A stretch of 64,000 nucleotides of DNA from Aliidongia dinghuensis (GTDB lineage Bacteria; Pseudomonadota; Alphaproteobacteria; ATCC43930; CGMCC-115725): positions 372,001 through 436,000 of the forward strand of contig NZ_BMJQ01000004.1 in NCBI RefSeq assembly GCF_014643535.1, in the 5' to 3' direction. Of this stretch, positions 1-7,675 are shown piece by piece. The number at the start of each line of letters is the position of its first letter. Positions within the stretch are counted from its first letter, which is position 1. The notes beneath the pieces are model-generated. The model worked only from the letters and a program-made list of their open reading frames with translations. It was not told the DNA's origin and searched no databases. The position numbers and the translations under genes were made by a program.

Positions 1-1
1 C

Positions 2-535
2 GCCGCCGCTCTCGGGCTCATTGCCCCGCTGATGTACGTCAGCAGCCGGCGGGCCCGCAATCAGCAGGCGGTGCGCGAAGGCCTGCCGGATGCGCTCGAT
101 CTGCTGCTCGTCTGCGCCGAGGCCGGCCTCGGCCTCGACACCGCCATCCTCAAGGTCGGCGAGGAGCTGGCCACGATGCACCCGGTCATCTCGAAATATC
201 TCTTGCACATCAGCAGCGAGCTGCGTGCCGGACGCCCCCGGGCCGAAGCCTTCCGCAGCTTCGGCGACCGCACCGGCATCCAGGAGACGACGTCCATGGT
301 CAACCTGCTGGTGCAGTCCGATCAGCTCGGCACCAGCATGGCGGCGACGCTCCGGGCCTTCGCCGACGACATGCGGGCGCACCGGCTGCTCAGGGCGGAG
401 GAGCTCGGCCAGAAGGTTGCCGTCAAGCTCACCATCATCCTGGCCACCTGCCTGCTGCCGGCGCTGATGATCGCGATCCTGACGCCGGTCGGAAACAAGA
501 TTCTGCACACCTCCTTCAAGGCGCTCCTGCAATGA
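2..535 (+). CDS. tadC: TadC-type Flp pilus assembly membrane protein (C-terminal part)
   Basis: C-terminal part of an inner-membrane platform protein of the Tad/Flp pilus, family T2SSF. The frame is open from the first bases of the window, ahead of the first Met at position 32, so the N-terminus lies upstream and is missing. The stretch LPDALDLLLVCAEAGL and the later QSDQLGTSMAATLRAFADD are characteristic of TadB/TadC cytoplasmic domains. A hydrophobic helix (KLTIILATCLLPALMIAIL) near the end is the last membrane segment. In the Tad system TadB and TadC sit in the inner membrane and work with the TadA ATPase. The stop overlaps the next start as ATGA (532-535), so the two genes are translationally coupled. 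The TadC rather than TadB assignment rests on the downstream tadD-like genes. Confidence 0.85.
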   Translation, partial: AAALGLIAPLMYVSSRRARNQQAVREGLPDALDLLLVCAEAGLGLDTAILKVGEELATMHPVISKYLLHISSELRAGRPRAEAFRSFGDRTGIQETTSMVNLLVQSDQLGTSMAATLRAFADDMRAHRLLRAEELGQKVAVKLTIILATCLLPALMIAILTPVGNKILHTSFKALLQ

Positions 536-1839
536 GATACGCCCCGCTCGCCACGACCCTGCTCGTTGCCGCGTGCGGCGGCACGATGATGCCCGAAGTG
601 CGCCCGCTGCCGATGCCGGCATCCACCGAGCTCACGCCCTTCGCCGAGGCCTACCAGGCTGGCAAGGACCACCTGAGGGCGGATCGCGCCGGCCTCGCCA
701 TCGTGATGTTCGAGAAGGCGCTCGCCATCGACCCGACGTCGGTCGCCGCACTCAACGCAATCGGTGCCGCCTATGACGAGCTGCATCGGCCGGATGTCGC
801 GAAGACCTATTACACGAAGGCGCTGGCCCTCGAGCCGAACGGCGCCGACACGCTCAACAACATGGCGATTTCGGCGGCGCTGGCGGGCGACGCCGCCGCG
901 TCGCGCGAGCTGCTCGCCCAGGCGGCATCGATCGATCCGGCCAATCCGACTATCCGCGGCAACATCCAGGTCGCCGACAGCAAGCCACCGGAAGCACCTG
1001 AGCCGCCGGTCGACGAGGATGCCAATCGGCCGCGGCTCGACCGCACGGGACTGCAGGAACTGACACTGCGCCTCCCGGCCGGCGCGTTTGCGCCGAGGGA
1101 TGGCGGCGTGCCGATGGAAATCGGCTACGCGAATCGCGATCCGCTGGCACCGATAGATACGATGTCCATTACGGCCGCGGCGCTCACCGATCGGCACCCT
1201 GTCACGATCGAACGCTTCGCCGCCGACGACAAGCGGCTCGCCCCGTCCGCCAATGGCACGCCGACCCTTGCCGCCGTTCAGCTCGCGGCCCTGCGCGGTG
1301 GGCAGATCAGTCTCGCGGGCCTGGTGCCGTACGACCCGACGCCGCGCACGCCCGTCATGAGCGAGGCGCTGGCGCCGCCCCAAGGCGCCCGAGCGGAGAA
1401 CGGGCACGCGCGGGTCATCGCCGCGGCCGTCACGCTACCGGCCCCGGCAACGGTGCCGAGCCCGGTCGATGCCGCTCGCCCGACCGCCGATGTCGCAAAA
1501 CCGGCGCCCTTGGCGACGCCGGCGCCGGCGCATTGCGCGCTAGAGGTTTCGAACGGCGCCGGCCGGGACGGGATGGCGCGGCGCGTGCGGGACTTCCTGA
1601 CTGCGCACGAGATCGCCGCCGGCCGGCTGACCAACGCCACGAGCTTCGATCACGCCGAGACGACGCTGTTCCATCGTCCCGACGCTGAGGCGACGGCACG
1701 CCAGTTGGCCGGGCTCCTGCCGAATGCTGTCGTGCTTCGCGCCGACCCGGACTTGGGCTGCGCCGTCCGGCTCGAACTTGGCCGCGATCTGCTGCCGTTC
1801 GACGGCCAGCTCTCGAAGCCGAATCATGACGCCCAGTAA
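532..1839 (+). CDS. TPR lipoprotein with LytR_C-like C-terminal domain, Tad locus
   Basis: 435 residues. The N-terminus MRYAPLATTLLVAACGG is a lipoprotein signal with lipobox LVAAC, so the protein is probably anchored to a membrane on the periplasmic side. Residues about 35-145 hold three TPR units (AGLAIVMFEKALAIDPTS, AKTYYTKALALEPNG and following), as in TadD pilotin-like proteins. A long Pro/Ala-rich, low-complexity linker follows. The last 90 residues (CALEVSNGAGRDGMARRVRDF onward) resemble the LytR_C domain, seen by the EVSNGAG start and the RPDAEATARQLAGLLP segment. It overlaps tadC by 4 nt. Such TPR-LytR_C proteins are found in alphaproteobacterial tad loci but their function is not established; a role in pilus secretin assembly or wall contact is inference. 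Confidence 0.75.
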   Translation: MRYAPLATTLLVAACGGTMMPEVRPLPMPASTELTPFAEAYQAGKDHLRADRAGLAIVMFEKALAIDPTSVAALNAIGAAYDELHRPDVAKTYYTKALALEPNGADTLNNMAISAALAGDAAASRELLAQAASIDPANPTIRGNIQVADSKPPEAPEPPVDEDANRPRLDRTGLQELTLRLPAGAFAPRDGGVPMEIGYANRDPLAPIDTMSITAAALTDRHPVTIERFAADDKRLAPSANGTPTLAAVQLAALRGGQISLAGLVPYDPTPRTPVMSEALAPPQGARAENGHARVIAAAVTLPAPATVPSPVDAARPTADVAKPAPLATPAPAHCALEVSNGAGRDGMARRVRDFLTAHEIAAGRLTNATSFDHAETTLFHRPDAEATARQLAGLLPNAVVLRADPDLGCAVRLELGRDLLPFDGQLSKPNHDAQ

Positions 1840-1878
1840 CGCGCCCCACAGTAACGCAACCCAAAGTAACACACCCCG
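1834..1878 (+). repeat. 15-bp tandem repeat, three copies, over the stop codon
   Basis: Three degenerate 15-bp units (1834-1848, 1849-1863, 1864-1878) share the core AGTAAC followed by a C/A-rich tail. The TAA stop of the TPR gene (1837-1839) lies in the first unit. Because the unit is a multiple of three, every copy also carries an in-frame TAA, so copy number does not change the protein. Confidence 0.7.
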
Positions 1879-1921
1879 AGGCCGGGCATGGCCTGAACGA
1901 CTAACCTCAAGAGGCTCAAGC

Positions 1922-2800
1922 ATGTTTCTGCGCCAGCTCGGAGCGGCTACGCTGCTCCTCCTCGTCGCCGCCTGCGGCACCATGCCCGGTGGCGACGGCG
2001 TCGCCCGCGGGCCTGTGACCTCGGCCCCGCCCGTGGCCTCGATCCCCTCGCTTCTCGCCGCCGCCGATGCGGCGCGGCAGGACGGGCGCTTCGAGGAGGC
2101 GATGCCGATCTATCAGCAGATCCTGCTCTCCGACCCGAAGTCCTTGGCGGCCAAATATGGCATGGCCGAGTGCCTGCTGGGCTCGGACAAGGCCGGTGAC
2201 GCCCGGGCCATTTACGAGGAACTGGCCCAGAATGCCGAGTTCCACGCCCGCGCCCTGCAGGGCGAAGGCCTGGTCGGTCTGACGCTCAGCCAGCGGGAGC
2301 AAGCGGCCAAGGCGCTCCGCGCCGCGACCGAAGCCGATCCGTCACTGTGGCGGAGCTGGAACGGTCTGGGCCTGCTCGCCGACTTGAAGCGCCAGCCGCA
2401 GGAAGCGCAGGAAGCCTATTCTCACGCACTCGCCGCCAATCCGGACTCCGCGGTCCTGCACAACAATCTCGGCTATTCGCGGCTGCTTGCCGGCAAGCCC
2501 GACGAGGCGATGGTCGAGCTGCGCAAGGCCTATGGCATCGATCCGGACAGCGAAACCATCCAGAACAACGTCCGCCTGGTCCTCGCCGCCAAGGGCAACT
2601 ACGCGGCCGCGGTCAAGGACGTGCCGCGCCACGAGCTGCCGGCGGTGCTGAACAATGTCGGCTATGTCGCCATGCAGCGCGGTGATCTCTCCGCGGCGGA
2701 GACCTATCTCGCCCGCGCCATGGAGGACAGCCCGAACTACAACACCATCGCCTCCCAGAACATCGAGCAGCTGAAGGCAAAGAAGGGCGAGGGGCAGTGA
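1922..2800 (+). CDS. tadD: TadD-type TPR lipoprotein of the Flp pilus system
   Basis: 292 residues from the ATG at 1922. The frame is open further upstream, but MFLRQLGAATLLLLVAACG is a clear lipoprotein signal (lipobox LVAAC), which fixes this start. At least five TPR repeats follow, for example EAMPIYQQILLSDPKSLAAKY, AQEAYSHALAANPDSAVLHN and DEAMVELRKAYGIDPDS. TadD proteins are TPR lipoproteins needed for secretin assembly in Tad systems. The gene lies between the other TPR lipoprotein gene and the prepilin peptidase gene, with the TGA at 2798-2800 only two bases before the next ATG. Size and domain layout are normal for the family. Confidence 0.85.
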   Translation: MFLRQLGAATLLLLVAACGTMPGGDGVARGPVTSAPPVASIPSLLAAADAARQDGRFEEAMPIYQQILLSDPKSLAAKYGMAECLLGSDKAGDARAIYEELAQNAEFHARALQGEGLVGLTLSQREQAAKALRAATEADPSLWRSWNGLGLLADLKRQPQEAQEAYSHALAANPDSAVLHNNLGYSRLLAGKPDEAMVELRKAYGIDPDSETIQNNVRLVLAAKGNYAAAVKDVPRHELPAVLNNVGYVAMQRGDLSAAETYLARAMEDSPNYNTIASQNIEQLKAKKGEGQ

Positions 2801-2802
2801 CC

Positions 2803-3303
2803 ATGGTTGCGGTGCTGCTCATCGCGATCATCGCGGCCCTGCTGCTGATCGCAAGCTGGACGGACCTCACGACCTACCGCATCCCGAACAGGATCCCGCT
2901 CGCCATCTTCCTGCTGTTTCCCGTGTTCGCGCTGGCGAGCGGCCTCTCCCTTTCGGACGTCCTGTGGCACGGCGCGGCCTTCGGCATCACCTTTGCGGCC
3001 GGCTTCGTCCTGTTCGCCTTCAACAAGGTCGGTGGCGGCGACGTGAAGCTGTTTGCCGCGACGGCTCTCTGGGCCGGCTGGGGCACGCCGCTCATCGAGC
3101 TCACGACGATGACGGCGATCCTGGGTGGCCTGCTGTCGCTCGCCATCCTGCTCTGCCGCTGGACGCCGATCGGTGTTGCGGTCGGCGGCCTGTTTCAGGC
3201 TTGCGGCGTGAAGCTCGCCCTGTTCGATCCGACCCAGCAGATGGCGCCCTATGCCCTCGCCATCACCGGCGCGTTCTTCACCCTGCTGTTCATGCCGTTC
3301 TAA
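2803..3303 (+). CDS. cpaA: Prepilin peptidase CpaA/TadV (A24 family)
   Basis: 166 residues. Membrane aspartyl protease that cleaves the leader of Flp-type prepilins. The two catalytic aspartates of the A24 family are visible: D in SWTDLTTYRIPN near residue 20 and D in GGGDVKLFAA near residue 80. Five to six hydrophobic segments make up the rest, and no N-terminal methyltransferase domain is present, as expected for TadV/CpaA. A GTG at 2797 is in frame, but GAGGGG sits 8 bases before the ATG at 2803, so the ATG is preferred. It is the last gene of the Tad set in the window. Confidence 0.88.
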   Translation: MVAVLLIAIIAALLLIASWTDLTTYRIPNRIPLAIFLLFPVFALASGLSLSDVLWHGAAFGITFAAGFVLFAFNKVGGGDVKLFAATALWAGWGTPLIELTTMTAILGGLLSLAILLCRWTPIGVAVGGLFQACGVKLALFDPTQQMAPYALAITGAFFTLLFMPF

Positions 3304-3315
3304 CGGAGGCGTCCC

Positions 3316-3963
3316 ATGTCTGATCGGCTGGTTCGAGGGGTGGTCGCTGCCTGGTTCCTGCTGCTTGCGACCGTCGTGGCATTGGGCATCGGAAGCGCGC
3401 TTACTGGCGACCGACCGATGACCGAGCTCGACTATGCGAGGATCGCCTCGAAGGTCGCGGTCATCTCCTTCCTTGCGATGATGGGCTATCTGACGATCGT
3501 GCGCGCGAGCCCGCTTGCCCAGGCGAAAGGCTGGCAGCCACGGATCTCCGCGTTCGTCGGCACCAACCTCATCTTCATCGGGATGCTGTTCCTGTCGCCC
3601 CGGACCGATCTCGGCATCGGGGCGCATATCGCGTCAACCTGCTTGATCCTGACCGGCAACGCGCTCTGCGTCTATGTCCTGTCCCATCTCGGCCGCTCGT
3701 TCAGCATCATGGCCGAGGCGAGGAAGCTGATCTCGAACGGCCCCTACCGGGTCGTCCGGCACCCGCTCTATTTCGCGGAGCAGGTCGCGATCATCGGCGT
3801 CTTCATTCAATACGCCTCGGTCATGGCGGCCGTTCTGATCGCCATACATTTCTCCTTTCAGTTGAGGCGGATGTTCAACGAGGAGCGGCTGCTGCGCGCG
3901 ACCTTCCCGGAATATGCCGCGTACATGTCGCACACGGCCCGGCTGATCCCAGCGATCTGGTGA
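3316..3963 (+). CDS. Isoprenylcysteine carboxyl methyltransferase-like membrane protein
   Basis: 215 residues with about five predicted membrane segments. The C-terminal half has the hallmarks of the ICMT/PEMT-like membrane methyltransferase superfamily: GPYRVVRHPLYFAE around residues 144-157 and EERLLRATFPEYAAYM near the end; the RHPxY and EE residues belong to the S-adenosylmethionine site in characterised members. GGAGG lies six bases before the ATG. It is followed at 6 bp by a fatty-acid-hydroxylase-family gene. Bacterial members methylate varied lipids or quinone-like molecules, so the substrate is unknown; the company of two lipid-oxidase-family genes suggests a lipid substrate (inference). 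Confidence 0.75.
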   Translation: MSDRLVRGVVAAWFLLLATVVALGIGSALTGDRPMTELDYARIASKVAVISFLAMMGYLTIVRASPLAQAKGWQPRISAFVGTNLIFIGMLFLSPRTDLGIGAHIASTCLILTGNALCVYVLSHLGRSFSIMAEARKLISNGPYRVVRHPLYFAEQVAIIGVFIQYASVMAAVLIAIHFSFQLRRMFNEERLLRATFPEYAAYMSHTARLIPAIW

Positions 3964-3969
3964 ACCATC

Positions 3970-4902
3970 ATGACGTTCGACATGGAAACGATCCGGATCG
4001 CCGTCGCAACCATCAGCCTGGCTCTGGCGCTCGTGCTGATCGCTCGCCGGCTGGAGAAGAGCTTTCCGATCGAGCCCAACCAGCCGCGAGCGGAGGTCTG
4101 GCTCGACTATAAGCTCGTCGCCGCCAGCGTGCTCATTCCCTATGTGCTGTCCTCGGCGACCGCGTTCTCGTCGAGCGCGATCCTCTCGGCCGCGGGCGGC
4201 GGGTTCTTCCACCTGCGCGCCGACGGTTGGTGGCTGGCACCTTCGCTCGTCGTCTACATCCTGGCGGCCGACCTCTACCGCTACTGGATGCACCGTCTCT
4301 CCCATATGATTCCCGCGCTGTGGCAGATCCATTCCTTTCACCACAGCGCCGAGGCGGTGACCTTCGTGACCGGTGCCCGCCATCATTGGCTGGATCGCGT
4401 CCTCAACGACGCGTTCTTTCCGTTCTTCCCGATTGTCTTTCAGACGCCGCCCGAGATCGTACTCATCGGCAATTTCATCTACTTCCTGCCGGACGGCTGC
4501 GCCCATCTCAACGTGAAGTTTTCTTTGGGACGCTTTGTCATGTGGATCAACAGCCCGCAATACCACCGGATCCACCATTCGACGCAGCCCGAGCATTTCA
4601 ACAAGAACTTCGCGCCGCTGCTGCCGCTGTGGGACATCGTGTTCGGCACCGCGTGGCGGCCGGCAAAGGACGAGTTCCCGTCGACGGGTCTCGCCGGCGG
4701 CGAGAAGCCCAGAACGGTGTGGGAAGGCGTCGTCTGGCCGTTCCGCATCCTGTTTCGATCGAAGACATCCGAGCGCCAAAGCGCTTTTCGTTCGGTGGAT
4801 TGGGCCACCTCGAACGCGCTCGTTTGCGTCACCGCGCGGGATGGTGCCGCGGCGGGTGCCGACGCCGGCGAACCATCCGCCAGACGCGGCAACGGCCCCT
4901 GA
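3970..4902 (+). CDS. Fatty acid hydroxylase / sterol desaturase family protein (copy 1)
   Basis: 310 residues. Di-iron membrane oxidase of the fatty-acid-hydroxylase superfamily (PF04116). The histidine boxes are present in order: HRLSH, then HSFHH, a lone His-Leu-Asn segment (HLNVKF), and QYHRIHHS. Four hydrophobic stretches precede or separate them, placing the di-iron site on the cytoplasmic face. After the fourth box the NLAPLLPLWD-like segment common to the family appears as NFAPLLPLWDIVFGTAWR. A basic and Ala-rich tail of about 60 residues follows and is not part of the domain. The protein is clearly a paralogue of its downstream neighbour. Substrate cannot be read from sequence; fatty acid, sterol-like or carotenoid oxidation are all possible. 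Confidence 0.8.
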   Translation: MTFDMETIRIAVATISLALALVLIARRLEKSFPIEPNQPRAEVWLDYKLVAASVLIPYVLSSATAFSSSAILSAAGGGFFHLRADGWWLAPSLVVYILAADLYRYWMHRLSHMIPALWQIHSFHHSAEAVTFVTGARHHWLDRVLNDAFFPFFPIVFQTPPEIVLIGNFIYFLPDGCAHLNVKFSLGRFVMWINSPQYHRIHHSTQPEHFNKNFAPLLPLWDIVFGTAWRPAKDEFPSTGLAGGEKPRTVWEGVVWPFRILFRSKTSERQSAFRSVDWATSNALVCVTARDGAAAGADAGEPSARRGNGP

Positions 4903-4915
4903 GCGGAGCGCGAGC

Positions 4916-5701
4916 ATGAGCGCGCTGCTGGAAGCTCTGCCAGGTCTCGCCATGATTGGCCTGATGTGCGTCGTCGCGGTGGCGATCGAATGCGGCGGCA
5001 ATGTCGACCGGCAACGCCACTGCCGGGCTGCCGCGTTCAACCTGGCCTATTACTTCACGACGACCGCGGCGCTGGCGCCGGTGATGAGCATCGCGGCTTC
5101 CGGCGTCGCCGTGTCGCTGAATTCGATCGGCGGCGGCCTCGTCGCACTGCCGGCCGGCGGATGGTGGTTTCCGGCCAACGTGCTGGCCATCCTGCTCGTC
5201 ACCGACTTCCTCGAATATTCCTACCACTATGCCCAGCACAAGGTGCCGCTGCTCTGGCGGATGCATTCGCTCCATCACAGCGAAGAGCAGATCAATGCCA
5301 CGACGACGACGCGGCAATTCTGGTTCGATCAGATCATACGCGCGATGGTCATTCTGCCGATCGTCGGCCTGGCTATCCGGACCGACGCATCGGTCGTCGT
5401 CGTGGCGCGGATGCTCGTCGTCGCCAACGGTATTCATGTCCACATGAGCCTGCAGCGGGGGTGGGGGCGCCTGTGGTGGCTCCTCAACTCGCCCCAATAT
5501 CACCGCTGCCATCATTCGTTCCTGCCGCAGCACATCGACCGGAACCTGGCCCCGATGTTCCCGATCTGGGATATTCTGTTCGGCACCGCCTATCGGGCGG
5601 CGGCGGACGAATATCCGCCGACCGGCTTGCAGCCGAGCGTCCGCCCGTCGCTGCTGGGCGCCGTGCTCTGGCCGCTGCGCGCCGGCGCAAGCGGGCGGTG
5701 A
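4916..5701 (+). CDS. Fatty acid hydroxylase / sterol desaturase family protein (copy 2)
   Basis: 261 residues from the ATG at 4916; the frame is open far upstream but GGAG lies eight bases before this ATG and the upstream part overlaps copy 1. All histidine clusters are intact: HYAQH, HSLHH, HVHMS and QYHRCHHSF, with the following HIDRNLAPMFPIWDILFGTAYR motif. It lacks the long C-terminal tail of copy 1. The 13-bp gap to copy 1 indicates one transcript with it and the methyltransferase-like gene. Whether the two paralogues form a heteromer or act in sequence on one lipid cannot be told from the sequence. Confidence 0.8.
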   Translation: MSALLEALPGLAMIGLMCVVAVAIECGGNVDRQRHCRAAAFNLAYYFTTTAALAPVMSIAASGVAVSLNSIGGGLVALPAGGWWFPANVLAILLVTDFLEYSYHYAQHKVPLLWRMHSLHHSEEQINATTTTRQFWFDQIIRAMVILPIVGLAIRTDASVVVVARMLVVANGIHVHMSLQRGWGRLWWLLNSPQYHRCHHSFLPQHIDRNLAPMFPIWDILFGTAYRAAADEYPPTGLQPSVRPSLLGAVLWPLRAGASGR

Positions 5702-5730
5702 TCGAAGCAACTCAAAGCGGGTAGGGCGCC

Positions 5731-7239
5731 TCACGCACCGGAACGACCGTTCTCGCGTGCGGCCAGCCGTTGCGGCCGCGCGCCCGATGCATCGATCGCG
5801 CCGAAATTCTTCCGCCCGTTCGCCAGGCGGATCGTGAAGCAGGAGCCGCGGTGCAGCTCGGAGCGCACGGAAACGGTGCAGCCCAGGATCTGCGACGTCC
5901 GCCGAACGATGCTGAGTCCCAACCCGACGCCGCCGCCGGCGCCCGGCTCGAGCTGCCGATAGTCGTCGAAGATCCTCGGGATGGAGCACGCGGCGATGCC
6001 GCAGCCGGTGTCGTAGACCTGGAGATCCGCGCCGTTGTGCCGTCGGCGGACGCCGACCAGCACGCCGCCGCTGTTCGTGTATTTGATCGCGTTGCCGATC
6101 AGGTTCCTGAGGATCGTGGCCAGCATCGCGGGATCCGTCTCGACGAAGACCGACGAGGCGACGCAGCGAAGGCGGAGTTGCTTGCCGGTCGCGAGCGGTT
6201 CCAGCTGGTCGCAGATCTCGGCGATCAGCGAGCCGAGTGCCACCATCTGGCGGTCCGGCACGATCGTGCCGGAGGTGAGGCGGGCGGCTTCGCTGAATTG
6301 CGAGAACGCGCGATCGAGAAACGTCACGGCGGCTTGCGCGCGTCGCCCGTTCTTGGCGCCGGCCTCGCCGGCCTGCCGTTCCAGCTGCTCGACCGCCATG
6401 GCGATGACCTGCAGCGGCTGGCGCAGGTCGTGCCCCGCCGTCGCGAGAAAGCTTGCCTTCGCCTGCTCAGCACGGTCGAGCTGCTCCTTGGCCTCGACGA
6501 TCGCGCGCCGGGCCTCTTCGAGTTCCGTCGAATGGAGGTCGGCAATCTCGCGGAGCTGCTGGATTTCCGCGGTCGCGCGGCGGCGGCGCGCCAACTCGCG
6601 CCGGATGATCGCGAAGGCCGACGCGGCAGACGCGATGCCCAGCACGACGGCGATCAGCGCGCAACCGATGGCACCGCTCTCCGACAGTTCCGCCTGCCGC
6701 TGATCGTCGGCGAGGCGCTGATTTTCGAGCGCAAGCAACTCGTCCGATTGCTGTCGCACGATATCGATCGGGGCGTGGCCGCTGCTGTCGCGGAGCAGGG
6801 CCAGTGCGGCGGTCGGGTCGACCGTGCGGGCGAGCCGCGTCGCGCCGGCCAACGCGTCGAGCTCACCGCGCGTTGCCTGGACGAGCAAAGTCGCGCGCCC
6901 GCGCAGGTCCCCGGCAACCATCCCGTCCAGCCGGCCGGCATCATCGCGCACCTGTGCGGCGACATCCGGCCGGAAATTCTGCAGATCCCCGGTCAGAAGG
7001 AATTCCCGCTCGGCCGTTTCCAGGTCGGTCGTGTTCGACTGGATGCGATGCAGCGCCGCGATCGCTTGTTCGGCGCGCCCGGCGGCCTGGCTCGCGCGCA
7101 AACCGTCGTGGGAATAGCGCGCGCCGAGGGCGCAGGTGGCGATCAGCGTCAGCAGCACGGCGCCATCCGCGTAGTCCCTCGCGCGGAAACTCCGCGGCAA
7201 GGGGCTTCGCAGCCTATGCAGTAAATCGGCTGGCTTCAT
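5731..7239 (-). CDS. Membrane sensor histidine kinase with CHASE3-like sensor region
   Basis: 502 residues. One membrane helix near residues 26-44, a periplasmic helical region (about 45-188) resembling CHASE3 (the TDLETAEREFLLTGD signature is typical), a second helix near 190-213, a coiled-coil linker rich in Glu/Arg, then HisKA with the phospho-acceptor H270 in ATAGHDLRQPLQ, and an HATPase_c domain with N-box NLIGNAIKYT, G1-box DTGCGI and G2-box GVGLGLSIVRR. The FLATAGHDLRQPL form of the H-box is common in hybrid-type kinases, but no receiver domain follows. No response regulator gene is adjacent, so it is an orphan kinase here. It is convergent with copy 2 of the hydroxylase family and divergent from the GH26 gene. 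Confidence 0.88.
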   Translation of the reverse strand: MKPADLLHRLRSPLPRSFRARDYADGAVLLTLIATCALGARYSHDGLRASQAAGRAEQAIAALHRIQSNTTDLETAEREFLLTGDLQNFRPDVAAQVRDDAGRLDGMVAGDLRGRATLLVQATRGELDALAGATRLARTVDPTAALALLRDSSGHAPIDIVRQQSDELLALENQRLADDQRQAELSESGAIGCALIAVVLGIASAASAFAIIRRELARRRRATAEIQQLREIADLHSTELEEARRAIVEAKEQLDRAEQAKASFLATAGHDLRQPLQVIAMAVEQLERQAGEAGAKNGRRAQAAVTFLDRAFSQFSEAARLTSGTIVPDRQMVALGSLIAEICDQLEPLATGKQLRLRCVASSVFVETDPAMLATILRNLIGNAIKYTNSGGVLVGVRRRHNGADLQVYDTGCGIAACSIPRIFDDYRQLEPGAGGGVGLGLSIVRRTSQILGCTVSVRSELHRGSCFTIRLANGRKNFGAIDASGARPQRLAARENGRSGA

Positions 7240-7675
7240 TTCGTTGGCAGCCCACGTAACAGGCGATGGTGTCGAAAATTTTCAATAAATACGCGGCTTA
7301 ATTATATAGTCTAAAAGCTATTTTTGCGCGATCAAGAATATGCAGTCGCCACGAAATTTTTTTCTCGAATATTTTGAGACGATCCTGGAAGTCCAGGACA
7401 GATTGTGGCGTGAGCCACAATAAGTAGTTTAGTTGAGAAAAACGCAGCCAGAATCCATTGCTGGTTGATCAAGGGAATACGTAGGTATGCGCGCAAATTG
7501 GATAAAAATTTAAGCAAATCAATGATGTCATCGGCGTTCGCGACCAAGACTTTGCTGCGAACTTAGGAAATGCAACTGCGCGATGAAGTCCCATAAAAGC
7601 CCCTAGGCAGGGGTGCAAAAACGCCTCATTTCCCTGGCCCGGCACGACGGGTGCCGCGCAGGGGGAGATAGAATA
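7240..7675. other. AT-rich non-coding region with hairpins, between kinase and GH26 genes
   Basis: About 435 bp with clearly lower GC than its neighbours and no convincing reading frame. Two perfect hairpins lie close together: 7383-7398 (arms TCCTGG/CCAGGA, loop AAGT) and 7402-7421 (arms ATTGTGGC/GCCACAAT, loop GTGA, a GNRA-type tetraloop if transcribed rightward). Near the GH26 start are two more hairpins (7600-7613 and 7632-7663). The region must hold the promoters of both divergent genes and may also encode a small RNA; no clear -35/-10 pair was chosen. Confidence 0.5.
7600..7667 (+). promoter_or_regulatory. Structured leader able to mask the GH26 ribosome binding site
   Basis: Hairpin A is CCCCT (7600-7604) with AGGGG (7609-7613). 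Hairpin B pairs CCCTG (7632-7636) with CAGGG (7659-7663) around an inner six-pair helix CGGCAC/GTGCCG (7640-7645 with 7651-7656). Hairpin B includes part of the GGGGGAG Shine-Dalgarno sequence at 7661-7667. The CAGGGG string occurs at both 7608-7613 and 7659-7664, so the two copies could compete for the same CCCCT partner. Confidence 0.4.

Noticed and set aside
7641-7654. GG-N10-GC pattern resembling a sigma-54 promoter just before the GH26 gene
   Set aside because: A start 12 bp downstream would leave the ribosome binding site upstream of or at the 5' end of the mRNA. The pattern is explained by the hairpin arms.
7600-7675. Resemblance of GGGGTGCAAAAACGCC to the core of a cyclic di-GMP (GEMM) riboswitch
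   Set aside because: Only a short stretch is similar; the two-helix scaffold and the conserved tetraloop-receptor parts are not found.
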